36,117 nucleotides of DNA from Methanococcoides sp. AM1 (GTDB lineage: Archaea > Halobacteriota > Methanosarcinia > Methanosarcinales > Methanosarcinaceae): assembly GCF_900774055.1 (NCBI RefSeq), contig NZ_CAAGSW010000007.1:1-36117 (forward strand). The letters run 5' to 3'. A program made the position numbers and the translations under genes. The notes under the pieces were generated by a model that saw nothing but the letters and a program-made list of their open reading frames with translations, did not search any database and had not been told where the DNA came from. Each line of letters begins with the position of its first letter. Positions within the stretch are counted from its first letter, which is position 1. Positions 14,759 through 23,180 of the stretch are shown piece after piece.

Positions 14759-15374
14759 AGTTTCTGGTTTCAGGGATATTCCTTAATCCCGTTTCTATTT
14801 TTTCTGCTTTGTCAAAGCGTATACCTACGGGTATCTCATTATCACTATAGTCACTGTGCTTGCGGGAACCTTTACAGCCATAGGATAACCCAATCCCTTT
14901 TTCATATGCATGGGCTGTACAGTCTCCACATATGGAAGCTGCACCGAAGGTGTCGATGCATAAACGCTCTCCATCGTTATATACCATCGCCTGAACCATT
15001 CTCATAGCTTTCTCAGGTATCAGGTAGAGTATCATCACATCAAAGTGACCATTGTTCTTTGACAATGGCTCGATCTTTATGTGGTCATACTCCCGTTTGA
15101 CCCTTGGAAGGAAAGAGGCTGCCTTGCTGGCAGTTTTTTCATCAATGTAGCGGCCGGACTTGAGATAATAATTATCCGGCTTGTCTTCCGAAACTCCGAG
15201 AACGTATTTTCCGGGAGGGCAACATTGGGAAGAGGCAAGGAATACCTCTCCTTCACGTGCTTTTGTAATAAGTTCACAGTACAGGAAGTCATATTCCTTT
15301 CCTGAATTTCCTTTTTCAAAGGTTACGCAGACAGGCTCACCTTTGTCCATGAGCTTTGCGATCTCTGTGAACAT
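14757..15374 (-). CDS. DUF169 family protein downstream of sepS
   Basis: A 205-residue protein of the DUF169 family, common in methanogens. Conserved features include VCVTFEKG, the Cys pair in LASSQCCPPGKYVLG, DHIKIEPLSK, MILYLIPEKAMRMVQAMVYN, and the cysteine-bearing GAASICGDCTAHAY with GLSYGCKGSRKHSDY near the end. The repeated conserved cysteines suggest a metal or Fe-S site, but no activity is established. The frame extends to 15494 inside sepS, but GAAGGTGG just ahead of the ATG at 15374 fixes the start. The gene begins 25 bases after the sepS stop and is probably co-transcribed with it. Confidence 0.8.
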   Translation of the reverse strand: MFTEIAKLMDKGEPVCVTFEKGNSGKEYDFLYCELITKAREGEVFLASSQCCPPGKYVLGVSEDKPDNYYLKSGRYIDEKTASKAASFLPRVKREYDHIKIEPLSKNNGHFDVMILYLIPEKAMRMVQAMVYNDGERLCIDTFGAASICGDCTAHAYEKGIGLSYGCKGSRKHSDYSDNEIPVGIRFDKAEKIETGLRNIPETRN

Positions 15375-15399
15375 ATTTCCACCTTCAAACCGTTTTGTT

Positions 15400-17019
15400 T
15401 TATTCGATCTCTGCCCTGACCGTTGTGAAGACCGGTCCGCGGATATCGATCTTCTTGTTCTTGCCTGTGATATATCTCTGGGCAAGCGGGTCAAGTTTTA
15501 TGTTGATCTCGGATGGTACCTTTACTATTCTAACACGGGTCTCTACTGTACTTTCACCGCTTTCAACGGCTTCTTCGATCTCCCGGGCTGCCTGTGCAGC
15601 AAAAGCATCAAGGAATCGGACACCTGTTCTTGCAGAGTGGTTCTCGAAAGCCTTTTTCCACTTCTTGTTGTTTGGGAGTCCCAGAATGTCATTCTCATAG
15701 GCAATCACTTCATTGAATGTTGCCGGTCCGCAGAGCTTTGTGTCTTCTTCAGGCTCCACTACGGACACCTTCACCTTCTTTCCGTTGATCGATCCTTCCC
15801 AGGCAGCAAATTCGCATGGGCTTGGTTCTGATGAGTGGAGTTCGCATTGTTCAACGATGCTGTCCATGATCTCCTGACCTTCGGTGGTTTCAGGCAACTT
15901 GTCCACAAATATCATCGTTGCCAGTTCTCCATCCTTCAATGTCCATTCGGAATACTGTGGGATCTGTGGATATGTCATTGCACGCAGGTCGGTGGAGTCG
16001 TGGAGGATCATGGCGAGCCTTTCAACACCAAGTCCGAGATTCATGACCGGGTATGGTATATCGTACTCTGAAAGGGCGGTTGGTGAGTAAATTCCAAAGG
16101 TTGCGATCTCTATCCATCCATCGGAGTATTTTGTATTTGAGCCCACGAGTTTTGGGTGGTATGCAAATACTTCTATCTGTGTGTCAGGAACATAATATTT
16201 GCTTCTCTTCTCATCAGGCCTGAAAAGGAACTTTTCGAAACCGAACTGGGAAAGAAGTCCCTGTGCAACTGCTTTTCCATGATCCACGGTGACATCTTCG
16301 TCCATGATAACACATGAAGCGGTGTAGTAGGTCATGAGCCTTGATGCATCTTCCTGCTGTTCTCTTCTGAATGCACGGTCAATTGAGAAAAAGTGGAATG
16401 GTGGTCTTGCACGTTCCAGTATGCCTGCAAGGGAAAGGAACCATCCGGATGTCATGTGGCTTCGAAGTGTTTTCCTGGTGGCCTGGGGGGTAAGTTCCTT
16501 GAACTCCGGGAAGACCTGGTCGATCATTTCCACAACAAGTGCATCTGAGACATCAAGCTTTAGAGCGATCTCAGGAACAAGGTCATCTCCTTCAACTTCT
16601 CCTTTCTTGTATGAATGGAGAACTTTCCTGATGGTCTCTATACCTTCATCATCAATGCCTCCAAGCATCTCTTTTATTGTTGCGATCCTCTGGTCGGATA
16701 TCCCTACGTTTGGTCTTGGTAATCCTGCCAGGTAGAAACAGCGGTCAAGGACTGCCAGTGCTTCGTGGCCGAACTGTTTGTGAACTTCACGTTCATCCAC
16801 AATGAGTGGATTCATCATCTCATCAAAGCCCATGCGCATGTAGGCTTCTCTGAGCTTTGATATCGTATCGTAGACCGGATGTGCTTTTCCGAAATTGAAT
16901 GATGTGTGTGGGTACTGCTGGTTCAGACCTGATCTGTGTACAAGGTCCTTCCCACTTTTCCATGTAGCATCAAAGTCTTCTTTGGTTGCTTTCCTTATGG
17001 CTTCAGGATCGAATTTCAT
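15400..17019 (-). CDS. sepS: O-phosphoserine--tRNA(Cys) ligase (SepRS)
   Basis: The 539-residue class II aminoacyl-tRNA synthetase charges O-phosphoserine onto tRNA-Cys. This is the first step of the indirect, tRNA-dependent cysteine route of methanogens; SepCysS then makes Cys-tRNA. It is full length for the family. Recognisable parts are MKFDPEAIRKATKEDFDATW, NFGKAHPVYDTISKLREAYMRMGF, the motif 2 region DRAFRREQQEDASRLMTYY, and the motif 3 region MNLGLGVERLAMI; the C-terminal third is the anticodon-binding part. A TATA box (CTATAAATTA on the minus strand) lies about 25 bases before the ATG, giving almost no leader. The substrate is the same phosphoserine that SerB removes. Confidence 0.96.
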   Translation of the reverse strand: MKFDPEAIRKATKEDFDATWKSGKDLVHRSGLNQQYPHTSFNFGKAHPVYDTISKLREAYMRMGFDEMMNPLIVDEREVHKQFGHEALAVLDRCFYLAGLPRPNVGISDQRIATIKEMLGGIDDEGIETIRKVLHSYKKGEVEGDDLVPEIALKLDVSDALVVEMIDQVFPEFKELTPQATRKTLRSHMTSGWFLSLAGILERARPPFHFFSIDRAFRREQQEDASRLMTYYTASCVIMDEDVTVDHGKAVAQGLLSQFGFEKFLFRPDEKRSKYYVPDTQIEVFAYHPKLVGSNTKYSDGWIEIATFGIYSPTALSEYDIPYPVMNLGLGVERLAMILHDSTDLRAMTYPQIPQYSEWTLKDGELATMIFVDKLPETTEGQEIMDSIVEQCELHSSEPSPCEFAAWEGSINGKKVKVSVVEPEEDTKLCGPATFNEVIAYENDILGLPNNKKWKKAFENHSARTGVRFLDAFAAQAAREIEEAVESGESTVETRVRIVKVPSEINIKLDPLAQRYITGKNKKIDIRGPVFTTVRAEIE

Positions 17020-17159
17020 GATAAAATCTCTTTTAATTTATAGTAATTATCGTAGGTAGTAATCGTAATTTCATGCATAAAAAGTTATCAATGGCTATTA
17101 TACTTACGTTCGGGAAGAGCATGTAAGCTACAAGATCTATAAAATAAAAGGATAAGTTT

Positions 17160-17201
17160 GGTCTGAAGTATCAGACCTGATCTCTTCCCACTGATCGTGG
17201 G
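17160..17201 (-). terminator. Double hairpin after the UPF0147 gene
   Basis: On the minus strand a CCCAC-N5-GTGGG stem (17187-17201) is followed by GGTCTGA-AGTA-TCAGACC (17160-17177), both perfect. A T-rich stretch follows at about 17140-17155. Together they likely end the UPF0147 transcript ahead of sepS. Confidence 0.6.
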
Positions 17202-17212
17202 TCGTTTTGATA

Positions 17213-17488
17213 TTAATCGTCTACAGGAATTGTTTCAAGCTGACTTGCAACATTCCAGATAAGGGTTCTTGTGTGCAACGGTATATTTGGGTCGTTGCTG
17301 ATGTCCTCCAGTATTGAAATGCTGGATGATGTTCTAAGGAAAAGTGGTTCTGCTTCGTTGTTTAATGTTGCAAGGATGTCATTTGCTGAACGTCTGATGT
17401 TCCTTGGAACTGAATTATCGTTTGCGATGTGTTCTAACACTTGCGTACATTGCTTAATGACGTCTTCAGGTTGGCTGGCTCCTAACAT
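17213..17488 (-). CDS. UPF0147 family protein
   Basis: A 91-residue all-helical archaeal protein of the UPF0147 family. Identifying stretches are [21 protein letters not shown], with the conserved RRSANDIL, and the near repeat [22 protein letters not shown], which gives the protein an internal two-fold look. Function is unknown. GTG at 17497 is in frame, but AGGTGATC places the start at the ATG at 17488. The gene is divergent from the p27-like gene, with about 115 bases between the two starts. Confidence 0.85.
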   Translation of the reverse strand: MLGASQPEDVIKQCTQVLEHIANDNSVPRNIRRSANDILATLNNEAEPLFLRTSSSISILEDISNDPNIPLHTRTLIWNVASQLETIPVDD

Positions 17489-17604
17489 TTGGATCACCTT
17501 AAAATGGTTTAATGATATAAAATAAGAATCAATGCTGTAGTATCCCTAACAATTATATCCTATAAAAAGACTTTCATTCATGGAGTAAGTGAAAAGGTGA
17601 ATAA

Positions 17605-18093
17605 ATGAGCGATAGTGATGATAAAATAAAACAGATCTCAAGATTACTGGAACTTGGTGGTACAATGCTTGCACAGCACTGCACAACATGCGGAGCTCCT
17701 ATGTTCAGGTATCACGGCGATGTCCTTTGTCCTATTTGCCAGGGTGAAGGTGTTGGTACGAATATGGCTTCACAGGAACAAATGATGAGGGCAGAAGTAT
17801 CCACAGTTCCACAGAATGCTGGGGCTCAGGAAGCCACAACATTTTCAGAACCTGCAGGACAACTTCCGGCAGATCAGGTACCAATCTCGTTTGCTTCTCC
17901 TGATGTCAGACCGGGACATGTGCCGATATCCTCCGTCAAACACGTGGAAGGTACGGGCTCTGTGTCCGATATATTGAAAATGAAGTTAGAGTCCGTCGCA
18001 AGTCTCATTCAATCTGAGAATGACCCTCGCAGGATCAGGGAGTATCTTGAAATAATGGAAAAATGCCTTGATGTCCTTGAAAGGATAAATTGA
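17605..18093 (+). CDS. p27 autoantigen/SSSCA1-type zinc-ribbon protein
   Basis: A 162-residue protein. The N-terminus (ISRLLELGGTMLAQHCTTCGAPMFRYHGDVLCPICQG) is the conserved module of the Sjogren's syndrome/scleroderma autoantigen 1 (p27) family, with a four-Cys zinc ribbon (CTTC...CPIC). A Gln/Ala/Pro-rich linker of low complexity (about 60-115) and a helical C-terminal segment follow. Archaeal members have no proven function; nucleic-acid or protein contact through the ribbon is likely. AGGTGA lies ahead of the ATG at 17605. After the stop, 230 bases of AT-rich DNA separate it from the convergent hef gene, with a tandem AGTAAATTAA repeat at 18251-18270. Confidence 0.8.
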   Translation: MSDSDDKIKQISRLLELGGTMLAQHCTTCGAPMFRYHGDVLCPICQGEGVGTNMASQEQMMRAEVSTVPQNAGAQEATTFSEPAGQLPADQVPISFASPDVRPGHVPISSVKHVEGTGSVSDILKMKLESVASLIQSENDPRRIREYLEIMEKCLDVLERIN

Positions 18094-18325
18094 ACGATCT
18101 GGTCATAATCGGCTGAACAGTTCATTGCTGGTTCAATGATAGCTGATATAATCAAAATTGAATGCAAATTAATATCTAATTTAATGGTCTGATCGATGCA
18201 GATGTTTGTCTAATAAGTTGGAACTGATCAGGCCAAAAATATTAAAACAAAGTAAATTAAAGTAAATTAAAATAAAAATCAACATGCTTAATCGTAGTCA
18301 GGTTAATTCTGTCCTTGCTTGCCTT

Positions 18326-20584
18326 TCATCCTTTATATTTACTTGTGAGAATTTCCCTCATCTTTGATGCGGTCTTTGGTCCGATGTTCCTGACCTTTGT
18401 CAATTCATCCTGCCCGGCTTTCATAATATTTTCAACCGAATCAAAATGTTCGAGCAGATTCCTCGCAGCATTGGGACCAATATCGCTAATTGAGGACACA
18501 ATATATTCCTGCTGTTGTGAAAGTAGCATTGATGACTTCTTTCCATGTACACTGATCTCTCGCTTTTCATCGATCTGTTCCCTTTTTGCCAGAATGCTGA
18601 TCAGGGATGCTGTATCTTCAGGATCTCGTGTGTATAGTACAGATACGCCGAAATCCAGTACTAGGGAAGCAATAGTTCCATGTATCACATTAGGATTAAG
18701 CATTCTGGAAGTGAACAAACCTTCTCCTTCTATTATTAGTATGGGCTTATCATAGGCTCCGGCAAGGTCCGATATCTGCCTGAAAAGATCCCTGTCAAGA
18801 AGGCTACTCACAAAGTCCTCTGCACTCTTACGCTCGATGGCTGTTCTGTCGCTGACGATATAATCTCCGACCTCAAGGGTCTTGACAACGATATTAATTT
18901 CCATTTTCTCAAGGTTTCGCGCAACAGTGCTTCGTATCTCCCTCTGGTCAAGTACAACTGTCACTTCGTCATCGGTAAAGTCTGAGAGTCCTGTCTGCTG
19001 TTTCCGGGTGACTCCAAATTCACTTGTAATATCCTGATTCCCATTATCAGAGGACATTGTTTCCTGCCATTGCTGCATATTGCTCTGCATCCGGCGCTCT
19101 TTGTGGGTGCAACTCCAGTAGTATGCTTCATCCCTTGTACCTTTAGTAACCAGAACGACGACCCTTCCTTCATGCTTCCTGCCGGTACGACCTTTTCTCT
19201 GTATGCTCCTGATCTCAGAGGGTACAGGTTCGTAGAACATTACAAGGTCGGTAGCAGGTATGTCAAGTCCTTCTTCAGCTACTGAAGTGGCTACAAGAAC
19301 GTTGTAATCTCCTGCCTTGAACTTCTCTATGATCTCTACCTGCTGCTTCTGGGTGAGCCCTTTGTCGCGGAACTTTGAGCTTTGTCCCACGAACTTGACA
19401 GGTCGTATTCCTTCTATCTCGGAAAGGGTATTTGTCACCATCTCAGATGTATCACGGTAATTTGTAAAGACGATAACGCGGGATTCAGGTTTGCCATTGA
19501 GTTCCCTGGAAACCAGGTCCCGAACAACATTGAGTTTTGGATGTTCTGTGCTGCATTCCTTTATCCTGTGGTAGAACTGTCTCATGTAGAGGTCTTCAGA
19601 AAGGCGCTTTGCAGCCTTGCTTCCGCTCTTTGAGACCGCTTCGTTCTCCAGCCTGTCAGCATATTTTGAAAGGGATTCGATGCCCTGTGTTTCAATGATC
19701 TCCACTGCATGATTTACTTTCATGATCTCGGCAAGTATGGATAATGCACTGAATACTGCAGAGTCGGCCATGCCTCTTAGTTCTCCCTGTAACTTTTTCT
19801 GCAGGCCCAGAAGATCCCTCTTGGAAGCACTCTTCCCGTATGGAAGGGAATATCCAAGTTCCCCAAGCTTCTTGAACCTGTCATCAAGGACCTTGTCCAG
19901 AAGCTTTTTCAGTTCCTTCATCTCATCCGGTAGTATGACGTGCTTCCATTCGATCTCCTTTTTGTGAATGTATGGAGCAACATCCGAATCGGATTCTGTC
20001 TTGATGGCAACTGAACTTATGAACAGGTTGTTGCAGACCTCGCTGATCTTCTCATCGGAACTTCCCGGGCTTGCAGTGATCGCAAGACAATGCGGGTTCT
20101 TGGCATCCTGGAAATATCTCTCAGCAATGTAGGTGTAGGCATAATTCCCGACAGCCCTGTGCGCTTCATCAAAAGTGATATGTGAAACATCCTCGAGGCC
20201 GATCCTTTTTGTGAGGACATCGTTCTCGATGACCTGTGGTGTTGAGATGATGACCCTTCCCTTTTCCCAGAGCTTTGCCCTGTTCTCAGGGGAAACCGCA
20301 CCTGTGAATGTCAGTATCTCTTCCTCGGGTATGTTAAGGGCAGCTTTTAAAAAAGAAGCATGCTGCTCGACGAGTGGTTTTGTAGGGGAAAGGATCAGGA
20401 CCTTCCCGCCGGACTTTTCCAATCTGGAAACAATTACAAGAAGAGCAACGATGGTCTTGCCAAGGCCGGTTGGCAAAACTACCAGTGTTGGTGCTGATAG
20501 TGCCTTTCCGGCAAGGTCAAGTTGATAGAGCCTTTGTTCTATAGTATCTGGTTTGACCAGGGGGTGTTTGATAAAGTTGCTCAT
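18326..20584 (-). CDS. hef: Hef helicase/XPF-type structure-specific nuclease
   Basis: The 752-residue enzyme acts on stalled forks and branched DNA. The N-terminal superfamily 2 helicase has Walker A LPTGLGKT (Lys about 43), the DEAH box in TFDEAHRAVG, TASPG for motif III, a helical insert, and motifs V-VI VATSVAEEGLDIPATD and QRKGRTGR. After a linker, the C-terminal XPF/ERCC4 nuclease shows DQREIRS, GDYIVSD and the catalytic IERKSAEDF. Tandem helix-hairpin-helix repeats end the protein (SISDIGPNAARNLLEHF and VRNIGPKTASKM). The length matches Pyrococcus Hef. A TTG at 20617 is in frame, but the ATG at 20584 is preferred; neither has a strong ribosome site. A hairpin from the upstream glyS gene lies close by. 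Confidence 0.93.
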   Translation of the reverse strand: MSNFIKHPLVKPDTIEQRLYQLDLAGKALSAPTLVVLPTGLGKTIVALLVIVSRLEKSGGKVLILSPTKPLVEQHASFLKAALNIPEEEILTFTGAVSPENRAKLWEKGRVIISTPQVIENDVLTKRIGLEDVSHITFDEAHRAVGNYAYTYIAERYFQDAKNPHCLAITASPGSSDEKISEVCNNLFISSVAIKTESDSDVAPYIHKKEIEWKHVILPDEMKELKKLLDKVLDDRFKKLGELGYSLPYGKSASKRDLLGLQKKLQGELRGMADSAVFSALSILAEIMKVNHAVEIIETQGIESLSKYADRLENEAVSKSGSKAAKRLSEDLYMRQFYHRIKECSTEHPKLNVVRDLVSRELNGKPESRVIVFTNYRDTSEMVTNTLSEIEGIRPVKFVGQSSKFRDKGLTQKQQVEIIEKFKAGDYNVLVATSVAEEGLDIPATDLVMFYEPVPSEIRSIQRKGRTGRKHEGRVVVLVTKGTRDEAYYWSCTHKERRMQSNMQQWQETMSSDNGNQDITSEFGVTRKQQTGLSDFTDDEVTVVLDQREIRSTVARNLEKMEINIVVKTLEVGDYIVSDRTAIERKSAEDFVSSLLDRDLFRQISDLAGAYDKPILIIEGEGLFTSRMLNPNVIHGTIASLVLDFGVSVLYTRDPEDTASLISILAKREQIDEKREISVHGKKSSMLLSQQQEYIVSSISDIGPNAARNLLEHFDSVENIMKAGQDELTKVRNIGPKTASKMREILTSKYKG

Positions 20585-20651
20585 ATTTGTTACAGGTTTG
20601 AAAGTTGCTTGATGCAATTACGTTCTTAACCTTATTAAATATGAGGCAAGC

Positions 20652-20679
20652 GGTGTGAAAGTGTTTACAGCTTCACACC
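20652..20679 (-). terminator. Hairpin across the glyS stop codon
   Basis: GGTGTGAA (20652-20659) and TTCACACC (20672-20679) form a perfect 8-bp stem around the glyS stop codon. It is a plausible terminator or processing signal between glyS and hef on the minus strand; there is no long T-run. Confidence 0.4.
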
Positions 20680-22410
20680 TGCGGTCTCAAAGTCTCTCTT
20701 TCCATAGACCAGATCGTATATTACATCTTCAATGCCATCTATTGGTGCTCTTACCTGTTCCATTGTATCACGGTCACGGATGGTGACTGAATTATCTTCG
20801 ATCGTATCGTAATCGATCGTTATGGAATATGGTGTTCCGATCTCATCATTCCTGCGGTAACGGCGTCCGATAGCTCTCGAGTCATCATAGGTCACAAGGA
20901 GTCCTCTGTTTCGAAGCTTTTCTGCTATCTGTTTAGCAGGATCCATCAGTTCCTTCCTTGTAAGCAGTGGCAGGACCGCTACCTGTATAGGTGCGACCTC
21001 ATTCCGGAACCTGAGGACTATCCTTTCCTCTTCATCATCCTCATCTTCTTCAGCAACCATTTCTTCTTCAAAGGCATGTTCCATGGTGCAGTAGAGGATC
21101 CTGTCAATACCATAGGACGGTTCGATGACATGCGGTACGATCTTTTCACCGCTGACCTTGACGGTCTCCTGTGCATAGGATATGATGTCAGAAGGCACTG
21201 TGAATTCCTCACCATCGACGTTGACCCTGATCTCTTCCCTGTCAAGTTCCTCGGGGCTTAATTCTTTAAGTGCATCGGCAACAGCGTTTGCTTTTCCTTT
21301 GAACAAAGGTCCCATCTTGCCCATGTTTGGCTTTACCACGAACTGTTCGATCAGCTTCGGCTCATCATACTCGATATGGACCACAAGTTCTGTGCCACTG
21401 GTTTTTGCATGTGCCATCAGGTCATAGTCTGTCCTGTCTGCAATACCAACGACCTCGATCCAGCCAAACCTGTCCGTCAATATCTCAGCATCCCAGCAAT
21501 CAATAGCGTAGTGTGCCATCTCATCCTTCTGGTGCTGCCTGAACCTGAGCTTGTCTGCAGCAATACCCACACGCTGCAGGAAGCTGTTTGTAAGTGCAAT
21601 GTGGTATGCCAGGAACTCATGTGCGATTATCTTCTGATCGATAGCTTCCCTTACGGTCATCTGCTCGATAACGCCCTTTTGCTGTGCTTCATCTGAATAA
21701 AGGTTTAATGTAACACCTTCGAACCTTCCAATGTTCGGATGGGTCTTTTCTTCCGGATGGGTGAATATCTCAGCTTCTGCCTGTGTGAACTCACGAAGTC
21801 TGATAACTCCCTGCCTTGGTGAGATCTCGTTGCGGTATGATTTTCCGATCTGGGTTGCACCAAAGGGCAGCTTTTCACGATAGTATCGGGACAGCCTCTG
21901 GAAATTTATGAACATTCCCTGTGCAGTTTCAGGACGCATGTAGCCCTGTCTTCCGGTGCCCGGGCCGATGCTTGTCTTGAACATCAGGTTGAACTCATAA
22001 GCTTTGCCAAGTTCACCGCCACATTCAGGGCACCCGATGTTGTTCTCTTTGATCAGTCGATCAAGTTCCTCGTTGCTCAAAGCATCTGCAATTTCTACTA
22101 TCTTGTCAACAAGGTGATCTGCCCTGAATGCTTCGCCACATTCCTTACATTCGCAGAGGGGGTCGGAAAACCCGCCAACATGACCGGATGCAACAAAAAC
22201 ATCTTCGATACCAACTGTGGGGGTTTCGATCTCCATGAACCCTTCATGGATGACGTAGAGTTCACGCCAGATCTGCTCTATCCTGCGTTTCAAAGTACTT
22301 CCAAGAGGTCCATAATCATAAAAGCCTGCAGTACCTCCGTACAGCTCAAAGGAGTTCCACAAAAAACCTCGTCTTTTTGCCAGTTCAATTACCTGTTCAT
22401 ACCTGTCCAT
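20665..22410 (-). CDS. glyS: Glycyl-tRNA synthetase (archaeal/eukaryotic type)
   Basis: A 581-residue alpha2-type class II synthetase that attaches glycine to tRNA-Gly. The N-terminus MDRYEQVIELAKRRGFLWNS and GTAGFYDYGPLGSTLKRRI are characteristic. A zinc-binding insert has CECKECGEAF and GCPECGGELG (four or more Cys). Motif 2 lies in YRNEISPRQGVIRLREFTQAE, and the conserved SYGIDRILYC and C-terminal anticodon-binding domain (APIQVAVLPLL...RYRRNDEIGTPYSITID) follow. GAGGATC precedes the ATG. The promoter TATA box is embedded in an 18-bp palindrome at 22449-22466. Confidence 0.95.
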   Translation of the reverse strand: MDRYEQVIELAKRRGFLWNSFELYGGTAGFYDYGPLGSTLKRRIEQIWRELYVIHEGFMEIETPTVGIEDVFVASGHVGGFSDPLCECKECGEAFRADHLVDKIVEIADALSNEELDRLIKENNIGCPECGGELGKAYEFNLMFKTSIGPGTGRQGYMRPETAQGMFINFQRLSRYYREKLPFGATQIGKSYRNEISPRQGVIRLREFTQAEAEIFTHPEEKTHPNIGRFEGVTLNLYSDEAQQKGVIEQMTVREAIDQKIIAHEFLAYHIALTNSFLQRVGIAADKLRFRQHQKDEMAHYAIDCWDAEILTDRFGWIEVVGIADRTDYDLMAHAKTSGTELVVHIEYDEPKLIEQFVVKPNMGKMGPLFKGKANAVADALKELSPEELDREEIRVNVDGEEFTVPSDIISYAQETVKVSGEKIVPHVIEPSYGIDRILYCTMEHAFEEEMVAEEDEDDEEERIVLRFRNEVAPIQVAVLPLLTRKELMDPAKQIAEKLRNRGLLVTYDDSRAIGRRYRRNDEIGTPYSITIDYDTIEDNSVTIRDRDTMEQVRAPIDGIEDVIYDLVYGKRDFETAGVKL

Positions 22411-22448
22411 GATAGATCCTCATAAGTTCGCGATCATATTGTTGGGAT

Positions 22449-22466
22449 GATAATATTTATATTATC
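22449..22466 (-). promoter_or_regulatory. glyS promoter: TATA box inside an 18-bp palindrome
   Basis: GATAATAT (22449-22456), two central bases, then ATATTATC (22459-22466) make a near-perfect palindrome containing the AATATAAATA TATA box of glyS, about 45 bases upstream of its ATG. Overlap with the TATA box would let a bound protein block TBP, but simple AT-richness can also produce such symmetry. Confidence 0.45.
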
Positions 22467-22800
22467 GATATTTCCTGTTTGCATGCAATGAAAATATCCG
22501 AAATCCTGATTCATTTTTATATTTTTCAATATGTTGCTGGTTTATATTTTTGATTAACGCACTTTCCACATATAAATTTGTGTCTATAAAGACAATATTC
22601 GATCACAAAGATATTCACATTATATTTGGTATCTCTTATATGTTCAGTTAATTTATTTATTGAGTCTGTTAAATATCATATTTGTAATTACGGCAAAATA
22701 TTTCGGTTATTTATTTTATTTCGTTATATTGATGCTGAGTTTAAAAAAATAGACATTGCACAAGATACTCCTCATTATTATCATTATGAGCAGCAACATC

Positions 22801-22809
22801 TTTATATAG
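22801..22809 (+). promoter_or_regulatory. TATA box of ncRNA copy 1
   Basis: TTTATATAG with its ATATAG core at 22804-22809, exactly 29 bases ahead of the first base of the closing stem. The same spacing is found for copy 2. It predicts transcription starting near 22829-22832. Confidence 0.6.
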
Positions 22810-22829
22810 TTACTACGGCATAGTAATAT

Positions 22830-22912
22830 TTAGGCAAGACCGAAAAAATCATATCGTACCACCACCACCACAAACTGATTTTTTATTGGTCATTCCATCA
22901 CGGTCTTGCTTT
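22830..22912 (+). ncRNA. Candidate structured small RNA, copy 1
   Basis: A closing stem of 10 bp joins GGCAAGACCG (22833-22842) to CGGTCTTGCT (22901-22910). Inside it AAAAAATCA (22843-22851) pairs with TGATTTTTT (22876-22884), leaving a 24-base loop that contains ACCACCACCACCAC (22858-22871). Between the two 3' strands lies an unpaired segment, ATTGGTCATTCCATCA, that is nearly identical in copy 2. A T-rich run (TTTTGTTCTTCATTTT) follows the stem, suitable for archaeal termination. A conserved 3' box (ACTTCTAGCTTTAA, 22940-22953) lies 30 bases beyond. No family name can be given. Confidence 0.65.
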
Positions 22913-23076
22913 TGTTCTTCATTTTAACTCAATACTAAAACTTCTAGCTTTAAGTTTTTATTTTTCAAACTGCTTATTTTATTATTTGCTCAAATACTTA
23001 TAAGTCATATTTATTATCCCAACATATTGAATTTATTTCTTAATAACCGTAAAACCAAAACAATTTCGAAAATGAT

Positions 23077-23082
23077 ATATAG
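23077..23082 (+). promoter_or_regulatory. TATA box of ncRNA copy 2
   Basis: ATATAG inside GATATATAG, 29 bases before the closing stem of copy 2, the same distance as in copy 1. It predicts a start near 23102-23105. Confidence 0.6.
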
Positions 23083-23102
23083 TTATTAATATAGTATATT
23101 AG

Positions 23103-23180
23103 TTAAGCAAGGTCGTAAATCATATTGTACCACCACTACTAACTGATTTTGTTGGTTATTCCATCACCGATCTTGCTATA
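23103..23180 (+). ncRNA. Candidate structured small RNA, copy 2
   Basis: AGCAAGGTCG (23106-23115) pairs with CGATCTTGCT (23168-23177): 10 bp with one G-U. Relative to copy 1 the stem has one full compensatory change (C-G to U-A) and two half changes that keep pairing. The inner stem AAATCA/TGATTT (23117-23122/23144-23149) is shorter, and the 21-base loop carries TACCACCACTACTAAC. The 3' box ACTTCTAACTTTAA (23207-23220) sits at the same 30-base distance as in copy 1. The two copies are clearly homologous and diverged, with the changes concentrated outside the loop and the unpaired GTTGGTTATTCCATCA. Confidence 0.65.

Noticed and set aside
15181..15831. Long plus-strand frame opposite sepS and the DUF169 gene
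   Set aside because: It is antisense to two well-supported genes, has no ribosome site, and its product looks like nothing known. Long antisense frames are expected opposite such codon use.
18249..18276. AGTAAATTAA tandem repeat as a regulatory or CRISPR-like array
   Set aside because: Only two perfect 10-bp units of simple AT-rich sequence with no spacers. It is most likely slippage in a gap between convergent genes.
22626..22823. 65-codon frame in the RNA-rich gap
   Set aside because: Low-complexity AT-rich DNA with no ribosome site, and it ends across the TATA box of small-RNA copy 1.
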